DNA of 64,000 bases from contig OY744468.1 in NCBI GenBank assembly GCA_963556145.1, positions 2,790,001 to 2,854,000 of the forward strand, given 5' to 3'. This DNA is from Hygrocybe punicea. Lineage: Eukaryota; Basidiomycota; Agaricomycetes; Agaricales; Hygrophoraceae. Every line of letters starts with the position of its first letter. Within the stretch, counting starts at the first letter, position 1. The translations under genes and the position numbers were made by a program. Below the pieces are notes generated by a model. That model saw nothing but the letters and a program-made list of their open reading frames with translations, did no database searches and was not told the DNA's origin. Below, piece by piece: positions 55,526-64,000 of this stretch.

Positions 55526-56592
55526 ATGCCACCGTATGCCACAGTGGCCAGAAGAGACTATATAACTTTTGTCCCTTCCAAAATGACCTGGCAGCAAACC
55601 TTGTCGCTGTTCCTACTGTCTTTGAGAATTCACTTGCTCGTAACACGCTCCTTGGCATATTTACTCCTTGTCCTTGTTCACCAATGTTTGCGAAAAGGTT
55701 CCACGCTACTATCAGCGCGAGCCACCGCACTCACACCAAGACACTGTTCTCTCGCTCGAAAGACGATACATCTCAAACCGGCCGCGCACTACTGCCGTCT
55801 GAGCACCACGACCGTGTATGGGATACTTGGGATTTCTTTCCTGAGGTGAACGTTGCTCTTGAATCTGAAGCCTGTTACTTTATATTTATGGTTATATTTC
55901 GAAAAGCAGCCGAGTGTCGCGTCTACACCGAATCTTCTCGCTCAAATAGAGGCTCCCACGTCGCCAGTACCCCTGAAGCAGGTCAGAGACAAGTACTCGC
56001 CCGGCTCGCCTCCGAAAGCCCTCTCACCCACCTCCGGTAAACGATGGCGATTTTTCAGCATGTAAGTGTACAAGTCGATGTAATCACAGTCAACAACACC
56101 TAACCCCCCCTCCCCTTATCCAGCAGCAAAACGGTTGACAGCCAGAAGCACCATCCAGACTCTCAAAGTCGAAAATCCAGACCGAGATTGTTAAAGAAAC
56201 CTAAAGGCTTAAAATCAGCCGTGGATCACACGCCGGCGCACCAGTCCAATGATGTCCCGCCCGTTCCTGATCTCTGCGAACTTCCCTCGTCGCCTGCGCC
56301 TGAGACCCCTATGCCCGAAACCCCGACGATGCCAGAAGCATACGACGATGATTCTCCCTTGTATTTTGTCATTGACCCTAATTGGGAGTCCTCGTCGGAT
56401 GTTGACGGCTTATTTGTTCCTTGCCCCCCTCTCGGTATTACCGACCGTGTGCCCGAGGTATCCACGCCACAGTATAACGTGAAGAGATTCAGGAGGGAGG
56501 TGTTCATCCGTGGACCACCGAGCTCTGACGGAGTTACGTCCTTCTCAGACAGCGGACCATCATGGGCCCGCTTGGACGGAGGGATAACGTGA
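55526..56592 (+). CDS. Unrecognised gene, possible single-pass membrane protein
   Basis: A plausible first exon is 55526-about 55847 (MPPYATVARRDYITFVP with a hydrophobic helix TLSLFLLSLRIHLLVTRSLAYLLLVLVHQ). It is followed by an exon ending KRWRFFSI at about 56061 (KQPSVASTPNLLAQIEAPTSPVPLKQVRDKYSPG). A clear 65-nt splice then joins to SKTVDSQKHHPDSQSRKSRPRLLKKPKG and a last exon ending at 56592 (acidic/Pro-rich, YFVIDPNWESSSDVDGLFVP, VKRFRREVFIRGPPSSDGVTSF). The first junction is not in perfect phase in my reading. No known domain. Opposite strand to the urease, tail to tail, 225 bases apart. Confidence 0.45.
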
Positions 56593-56817
56593 CGTACGAC
56601 AATGGCGTTGTGCCCATTATTATAGGTAGCGAACCTATATACATTGTATACATACCTTTGTTTCATAATATCGTTATTCACTTTTAACCCTATCTTCCCC
56701 ACTGGCATCTAGATGGTAAGTTTCGCCCGAAGCGATATTCTTGGGGCTCATGTCAGCTAGTCGACGAATACAAGTTCACATTCCTTTGGTTTCAATACAA
56801 CAAACAACAGTTTACAC

Positions 56818-59800
56818 TCAGAAAAGGTTGTACACACGGGCCAAAGGGAGTTTTTCCGCAGGCGCCACATCTGCCAATACACCATCCGCCCGCACCTCAT
56901 AACTCTCAGGGTCGACCGTCATCTTCGGCGTCACATCGTTCCACTTCATATCTCTCTTTTTCACATCGCGACAATGGTGCACGGCTTCAAAGCGTTTGGA
57001 CAGGCCGTACGACGCAACGGTGCCGGATGTGATCGAGACCTGCGACACGAAGGATACGGAGTTGAGCGCCGCTGAGGCGGGGTGAGAACCCCACATTGGT
57101 TTAGAGAAGAACGGCTGGACGGAGGGGATGGATGCGTTTGCGTCGCCCATCTATAGAATACACCGATCAGTTCATCGTTTTTGAGATCTCGGAAAAGATG
57201 AGCTTGCACACCTGCGCGTACGCGATCACGCCCGATTTCAGGACCATCTCGGGTTTGGCACCAAAGTTCTCGGGTTTCCACAGCACCAGGTCAGCTAGTG
57301 TGCCCACTCCGATTTGGCCAACGAGATGACTGATTCCATGGGTGATTGCACTGGACAAACGGGACCAATTAACTTGTAAAAACGACATTTTCGAAGATGG
57401 AGTGCGAAGCTCACGGATTAATCGTGTATTTCGCAATGTACCGCTTGACTCGGGCATTATCCTTTTGGCCCACATCACCCAGCGAGGAAAGAGATCCTCT
57501 GAACTCTTTCATCTTACTGGCCGTCCTCCACGTACGGCTGACAACCTCACCCACGCGACCCATAGCCTGGGAATCGGAGCTGATCATAGAGATGGCACCA
57601 GTATCATGCAGAACATCCTCCGCAGCGACTGTCTCCGCTCGGATACGGGACTCGGCAAAAGCGAGGTCCTCAGGGATAGATTTGTCGAGGTGATGGCAGA
57701 CCATGAGCATCTTTGAAAAGAAGTAATGTTATACTCCAAAATTTGAAATGTGTGGTGGTGACCGACATCTAAGTGTTCATCAAGAGTGTTGTTTGTATAC
57801 GGACGAGTCGGATTCGTGGACGATGGAAGAACATTTTCAAGCCCGCATACAACGATAATGTCGGGTGCATGCCCGCCGCCTGAGATAATTTTAGTTTGGT
57901 GGAAGACACTGTTTGGAGACTTACCTGCTCCTTCACTGTGGTATGTATGGATGGTGCGATTTCCGAATGCAGCAATAGTGCCTGGATACATGGTTAAATG
58001 GGAGCCAAAGCTTTCAAGCCCAGCAGGCTTACTTTCGACGAATCCACTCTCATTCAAGGTATCCGTGTGAATATTAACCTAACGACGTCGTCAGTCAGAT
58101 GATATGGTGAAACGACCAAGGATCCAACTGACCTGAACGTCGTACTTGTCGGCAACATCCAAGCAATTTACGATGGCAGCGGGAGTGGTCCCCCAATCCT
58201 CGTGCAGTTTCAAGCCAGCTGCACCAGCTTTCACAATGTCTTCCAAAGCAAGAGGTCCCGCATCGTTTCCCTTGCCCGTGAAGCCGAAATTCATCGGCAA
58301 CCCGTCTGTAGCCGCCAACATATGTCTCATATAGAAGGGACTGGACGTGCACGTAGTTGCGTTTGTTCCGGCACTTGGACCCGTGCCTCCGCCGATCATG
58401 GTAGTCGTGCCTGCTGCTAGGGCTTCTTCTACCTGCTGAGGACAAATGTAATGCACATGGGCGTCGATGGCTCCCGCTGTCACGATTAATTTCTCGCCAG
58501 CGATCACTTCGGTCGAAGAACCAATGATCAAGGAGGGATTGACGTGGGCCATGACATCGGGATTGCCAGCTTTCCCGATTCCTACAATAACCCCATCCCT
58601 TACTCCAATATCTGCCTAAAATTGGATAATTGGTTGGAACGACCATTAGCAACGAGAAGGCCTACCTTGTAGATTCCGCTCCAGTCGATAATCAAAGCAT
58701 TGGTGATAACAAGATCGAGGGTTGCAGAGGCTGGTCGATTTGTTGCTTGACCCATACCCTCGCGGATGGTCTTTCCTAGGTAATGACAGAGTTCAACTAT
58801 GTCATCGAAAAGATAAATTTCATACCTCCGCCAAATTTCACCTCGTCTCCGTAGACGGTCTGTTGTCTCAGATTTAGTCAAATCACTCGAGATTCAACGA
58901 GAATGCGCACCTCATCCCTTTCCACCTCGACCCAAAGAGCGGTGTCGCCCAGGCGAACTTTATCGCCTTTAGTAGGGCCATACATGGAAATGTAGGCTTC
59001 TCTGCTCATGTCAGCGTCTACCGTCACCTCGAGTGCTCCTGGCTCTGGTACATGTGCAAAGCCCTTTTGCACTAATTTGCTTACGATCTCGTCCGTTCGG
59101 ACAAGATCGACCACGCCAGAGGCAAGAGCATTCCCGCCAGAAATAAGTTTTGCACCTGCTATGGAGCACAACCTCACAGTTCGAACATCACCAGGTTCGA
59201 ATCGAACTGCTGTTCCAGCAGGAATATCGAGTCGCTTGCCATAAGCCTTTCCGCGATCGAACGATAAAGCCGCATTTGTTTCGATAAAGTGATAGTGCGA
59301 GCCTATCTGTGGAGGACATGTAGATGCACCGTGATCAGCCTAGAGGGTCCGATACATACTTGGACGGGGCGATCGCCGTTGTTGGTGACCTTTAGCTGGA
59401 TGCGCTCTCTACCTTTGTTGATCACGATCCTCTCCATTCCCGCGATGATGGCCCCCGGTGCGTTTTCGCGCTGGTATTGAGCAGCATCGACAACCGGGAA
59501 AAGGGAGTCGGCTGGAATGGGAAGGAATGAGCCATAGAGGGCAGCTTCCAAATTTCCAGACTCCGTGCAAACGGGATCGTGCACGGTGACAAGGAAGACA
59601 CTGATAGGTTATGAGACATCGATGGCACGATAAGGAAAAACAATCATACCCATCTTGGAATGTTCCTTCTACTTGAATCTCGTGTAGGAGACTCGGAACG
59701 CATGGCAGGACATGTCTCCTACCAAGTAAAGTCTTTCCGTGTTGCATCAGTTCAGCCACGGAATGAAGACCATCTCGAATTCGTTCCTGCAGCTGAGAGG

Positions 59801-59979
59801 CGATCAACGCAACCGCCTCGGTCTGATTGAGTTGTAGTCCCCGCGCGAGACGCTTCTGAGCCAGGAATCCTGCCTGCGTCAATTGTGCTCGTTAGTAGAT
59901 GCTGTGATATCGAGCAGCTTGGAGGTGAGTGCACTTGGTGAAGGAGCAGTTTGGCTTGTTCTCGGGGAAGAATGTGCAT
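56818..59979 (-). CDS. ure1: Urease (single-chain fungal type)
   Basis: Nickel enzyme hydrolysing urea to ammonia and carbamate. The minus-strand start at 59979 gives [15 protein letters not shown] (gamma domain), spliced to [35 protein letters not shown] and [11 protein letters not shown]. The beta domain has [68 protein letters not shown]. The alpha domain has [55 protein letters not shown] (Ni-binding His), GLKLHEDWG (carbamylated Lys), [54 protein letters not shown] (flap Cys-His), [38 protein letters not shown] end; stop 56820-56818. About a dozen short introns. All active-site residues are readable, so it should be active. Accessory genes UreD/F/G are not in the window. Confidence 0.95.
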
Positions 59980-61792
59980 CTCGAGCTCTTGAAGCTTGAA
60001 GACGTGGACGTCAAGTAGACCGATTGCGAGATAAGCAAATCCAGCCACGGTTGCCCGAGTCGGGACTCGGGAAGCCGTCCTGGCTGTGCGCCGCAGATTT
60101 TCCTCAGATCTGTATGAATGACTAGTATCGAGCAATCCTCGATGATAGATCGCATGTCAGTACTAGTGTCATGGCTAGACACCGCTTGACGGAGACATTT
60201 GACCTTTGCACTTAGCCTGGAGGTCTTTTGCACCCTTTTTATTGAAAAGAATGTGATAATCATTGCGGGATTTTGCACTCCCAAAATAGTGGGGGGTGGA
60301 TTTTATTGTTCATTACAAGTTTTCGAGCAGATGGGAGAAGTTGACAAAGTAGGCCCGCTGATCATCGGATCCGATACTAAACTGTTCCCTCAGGGTGCAG
60401 GAGCAGGAGCGTGAACTCTGATGAGAAATAGTCCAGCCACGGCTTTGCAGAATGGAAAACAACTACCCAAGCGTTGTTGGAGCAACGTAATTCAACCGTA
60501 GTTGATGCAGCAATTGACGCCAAGCCTGGCCTCGTTGCTGTGCACATTTGATCCAACGTGCGGTCTGTCAGAGACCGCCAAGGCATTAACAACAAACCAG
60601 CAGGATTGCAATAATAGCAGCCCAGGCGTGTATTGGATGACGTAGTCGCACGCCATGTCGAAACCAAATGCGGCGTTCATAACGATCTGGCAGGGAAGTT
60701 CAACGATAACATGAGGCTAGTTTGGGTGATTTTGGTCCGGGTGTTACGGAGGCACCCCAGGGGTCCTATGTCGACATTGATTCCCATCTGCGAACTACGA
60801 TATTCTGTTGCCAAGTTGTCCGGATGGCGGAGGGCCAGAATTAGATTCTGCAACATCAATCTGGAATAGCACGACTAATCGACAAAGTTAACGGCGTACC
60901 TGCCACACTCTCTCACTCAAAATTAATGGCGTGAATAACAGCCGTTGATCTGGAATTTTTCAAAGCGGCTCCTTCTGCTTCACAGAGGATCTTGAGCTTA
61001 ACGTTGGGATCTGAGATGGCCTCGGGGGTCCGTGTGATTGCAGCCCTGTAGAAGGACTCGAAAACACCTGAGCGTGCAGCTGCGTCCTTTGGCCTTCTGT
61101 GTCTGCGTGATACCATTTGCATTCTGCACAGCAACGTGTGTCAGGACAATACGTGCCATGAACGGGCACATAAATCTTCTTCAAGCGCTCAGCTGCACAC
61201 GCTGCCTTGGGTTTACCGCTAGACAGTCCTCAGTAGTTGCCGTACTGGATTCGAGAATGAAACGCGCGCAGAGTCAACAAACGTGATAGGGAGCATGTTG
61301 TTATCCTGCTTGTGAAAATATTCCAAAAAATAATGTTATCCAAAAGCAGTATCTTGTGAAAATACACTTATGCACCCAGTCCACAAAGCTTCCGAGTCGG
61401 CCATCCTCAGTTATCCTAGCTCTATAGCTGTTGATCGTCGGACACAATCTACATTGATAACGGAAGATCAATAGAGGTATGTTTTATTTCAATGAAACGT
61501 ATCGTCACAATCATCATGGTTCACTGATTTCAGCGTTGGATTTCGTCCAGGATCCCGGCTTGCTGGTGGTTGACTTTGACTTCCATTTCCGTTTTCCTGA
61601 TGCCTGTAAAACACTTGTAGGATTTTGCACTCCCCAAAACAGTGTGGGTGTCGATTTTATTGTTCGTCACAAGTTTTCTGTGAGCTCAGGTCTCAGAGCC
61701 GATGGGAGAAAGTTTGACTGACAGAGTAGGAAGAAAAGGACAAGTTGCCAAGGCGCTGGTCATCGAATCCGGCACTAGGCTGAATCCATCGT
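59980..61792. other. Intergenic region with a duplicated transporter-upstream relic
   Basis: No gene recognised; short frames here lack family motifs. Segment 60264-60400 resembles 61620-61790 (both start GGATTTTGCACTCC, share GATTTTATTGTTC and CACAAGTTTT or TACAAGTTTT, then GATGGGAGAA, then a GTCATCG / ATCATCGGATCCG-type block). The second copy is directly upstream of the transporter ATG; the first has no gene after it, so it looks like a promoter/5' relic of a lost copy. Confidence 0.62.
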
Positions 61793-63703
61793 ATGCCAGT
61801 CATGGCAAAGGCAAGACCACCCCTCGACGAAGAGACTCCTCTGTTGCAATCATCGGCATCCGATAATACTCGGACTGCAACGACTCTCCCGGTTGCGCCC
61901 TCCTCATTACCCAAATTTCAGCTCTCGATTCTTTTGTTGTTGCAGTTTTGCGAGCCGATTTGCTCACAGGTACTAGCAGAGCTCGAAGGAACTTGGATAT
62001 CTATCTGCTGAAAACTATTCTTCGACAGTGTATTTATCCATTCATCAACCAGGTTCGTACCACTCGCTGTTACCTTCACCTTTAACCTACTTGTAACAAG
62101 CAATTCTTAGCTGATAAATGATTTTGGCATCAGTGGGGGTGATGAGAAGCAGACTGGCTACTACGCTGGTTTAATTGTGAGTTTGGGCCGTAATGTTCAT
62201 TGTACTGTACAATTCGTTAACACCGATATTCCAGATCTCTTTATTCTATGTGGCAGAAGCAACTACCGTATTTCAGTGGAGCAGTCTCTCGGACTCCATC
62301 GGCCGGAAACCAGTTCTCTTGACAGGATTGTTCGGCGCAGGCATCTCGATGCTATGTTTTGGTTTATCCAGAACTCTGTGGGGCCTCGTTGTGAGGTTCG
62401 CAAATGGCTGTGGAATGTTTTTCTATTGACTGAGTTCAACATTTTGAAAAAGTCGGTGTCTAGCTGGTTTTCTTAACGGCAATATTGGTGTGATGAAGAG
62501 CATGATGGGAGAGATCACCGATTCAACAAACAGGGCGCAAGGATTTGCGTTGATCCCGATCGTCTATTCCATGGGGAGTACTATAGGGTACGCTGCCGCT
62601 TCAGTTCGATGTATCCAATAAACTTTGATAACCGCGCGACCGAATGGGAAGCCCCCTTTTGGGTGGTTTCCTCTCGCGCCCTCGCGATCGCTTCCCAAGC
62701 TACTTTAGTGACGCGTTTTGGGAAGAATACCCGTATTTTTTACCTTGTGCAGCTGCGGCTGTATTCGTTGGCATCACTATTGTGATTGCACTCACATGGT
62801 TGAAGGAGGTAAGCACCCGTGTCATCACTGTCACACCCTTCTTTTTCACAAACAGCCGTAGACCATGCCCCCAAGAAAGGACACATCTCGCCCCAATGTA
62901 GACCCAAACGTCCAAGTGCTTTCCGAGCCAGAACTTGAGCTTGAGGGGCCAGTTTCGTTTCGAGAGTTGCTTGTATTGCCCGTCATTGTTTCGGTAATCA
63001 ACTATGCGGCCTTGGCGTTCCTTGATTCAGCGATTTTCTCGCTGAAACCTCTCTTCCTGGCGACACCCGTGGAATTCGGTGGACTGGGGCTATCGCCCCT
63101 AGTGATCGGCCGGTACTTATCTGTACTAGGACTTGCCACCGGTGTCTTCCAAGTCCTGTTCTTTGCGAAGATCGTACGCAGATGGGGTGTCAAGCGCCTC
63201 TTTTTTACAGGGATGCTCTCCTTCATTCCCGTATTTTCGCTATTACCGCTCGCGAACTTGCTCGTGAGAGCATGGGGGTGGAATACGTTGGTTTGGGTGG
63301 TCTTGTGGTGCGAACTCACGTTTATGGTCATCGTGGACATGGCATATGGTATGTGACATCTTATCATGCTATCATGCTATCGTGATAAAACGTCCGAGTT
63401 GCCTCCCACTACTACCAAAAAGGCTGTATTTTTATATTCATCACGACGGCGGCTCCGAACTCACGTTCCCTCGGGGCGACGAACGGGCTGTCGCAGACCA
63501 CCGTATCCATCGTTCGTGCGGTCGGGCCGGCGATGGCGACTTCCATGTTTGCCTTGTCGGTTGAACATAATCTGCTAGGCGGCTATGCAGTATTCTTCGT
63601 CTTTGTTATGCTGTCGTGTGTTTTCCTTATTGCCGCGGCACATTTGCCAGAGGAAGGGTGGAAGCAAAGGGGTGATGTAGTGAACGAGAGGCATCTGATT
63701 TGA
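61793..63703 (+). CDS. Major facilitator transporter, DHA1 type (paralogue 2)
   Basis: It starts MPVMAKARPPLDEETPLLQSSASD (alternative ATG at 61802). Exon blocks: LPKFQLSILLLLQFCEPICSQ (TM1), CIYPFINQ as a micro-exon near 62029-62052, LINDFGISGGDEKQTGYYAGLI, EATTVFQWSSLSDSIGRKPVLLTGLFGAGISMLCFGLSRTLWGLVVR (motif A GRKPV), GFLNGNIGVMKSMMGEITDSTNRAQGFALIPIVYSMGSTIG, PLLGGFLSRPRDRFPSYFSDAFWEEYPYFLPCAAAAV, then 62938-63350 (FRELLVLPVIVSVINYAALAFLDSAIFSLKPLFLATP to RAWGWNTLVWVVLWCELTFMVIVDMAYG), and a last exon SLGATNGLSQTTVSIVRAVGPAMATSMFALSVE ending NERHLI, stop 63701-63703. Short introns, no lesions seen. The order of blocks is the same as in 52968-54794, so the two arose by duplication and flank the urease. 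Substrate unknown. Confidence 0.84.
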
Positions 63704-64000
63704 TTGAGCCTTGAGTGTGGAGGATATTGGAAACCACTGACATTCCTGGGGAAGAAAAGACTATAATTGTCGTCGACGAGGTAAAAACATGTGACGCGTG
63801 TATTGATGCGATTGGAAACCAAACACAGCATGCATGAAGAAAACCAGGAGACGCCCAGGACGTATCGGTATCCAACACCCATATATATCATATGCTGTAT
63901 AAACCTGGTCTTCCACGGAAACGCTTCGTCAAGTGATGTGGAACGCCTTTCCGATGTACAGAGGTCACACACGCTACTCTCCAGGAGGTTCACAATTCCC
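63704..64000. other. Window end, no feature
   Basis: 297 bases after the transporter stop. No gene or repeat seen. Confidence 0.5.

Noticed and set aside
59190..59215. B-box-like GGTTCGAATCGAAC
   Set aside because: Lies in urease coding sequence (VRFEPGD); no tRNA fold seen.

Overview
The window looks like a piece of an Agaricomycete (mushroom-forming basidiomycete) nuclear genome. Genes have many 45-60 nt introns. The mobile elements are of types typical of that group: KDZ and Plavaka transposases, a TET/JBP-like dioxygenase, Helitrons, a Tad1-like LINE, Ty1/copia and hAT. The cellular genes (urease, CFIm68-like RRM protein, SPT2, DENND6, DHA1 transporters) have basidiomycete-style exon layouts. 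I cannot name the species.

About 1-42 kb is a deeply nested transposon graveyard. From left to right it holds: the C-terminal end of a KDZ transposase; a 44-bp minisatellite; Helitron 1 (broken helicase plus an intact spliced companion gene), whose 3' terminus sits exactly at a LINE reverse transcriptase; a TET/JBP-like 2OG-Fe(II) dioxygenase gene; a second LINE ORF1 on the minus strand; a hAT transposase; a third LINE end with a poly-A tail; a decayed copia element; a Plavaka (CMC-type) transposase with a divergently transcribed partner gene; and Helitron 2, with its own companion gene and an almost complete Rep-helicase. Five non-autonomous elements flanked by perfect 8-bp target duplications (hAT-like) have landed in these hosts. 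In at least three cases, removing the element and one target copy restores the host reading frame.

About 43-64 kb is gene-dense and mostly intact: two unrecognised multi-exon genes, a DENND6-family Rab regulator, a CFIm68-like pre-mRNA 3'-end factor converging on an SPT2 histone chaperone, then a urease flanked by two paralogous DHA1 major-facilitator transporters. A relic of duplicated transporter promoter lies between the urease and the second transporter.

The points most worth following up are these. (1) Two different Helitrons carry what look like colinear members of one small protein family, and the copy in Helitron 1 has a perfect four-unit heat-shock element upstream. (2) Three non-autonomous elements share a dyad-symmetric module (CTCGCGAA...GTCAATTGAC...TTCGCGAG) despite otherwise different termini and bodies. 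(3) A TET/JBP-like gene lies near a KDZ remnant. (4) CGA-to-TGA nonsense changes recur across unrelated element families, which points to a C-to-T mutation process acting on repeats.
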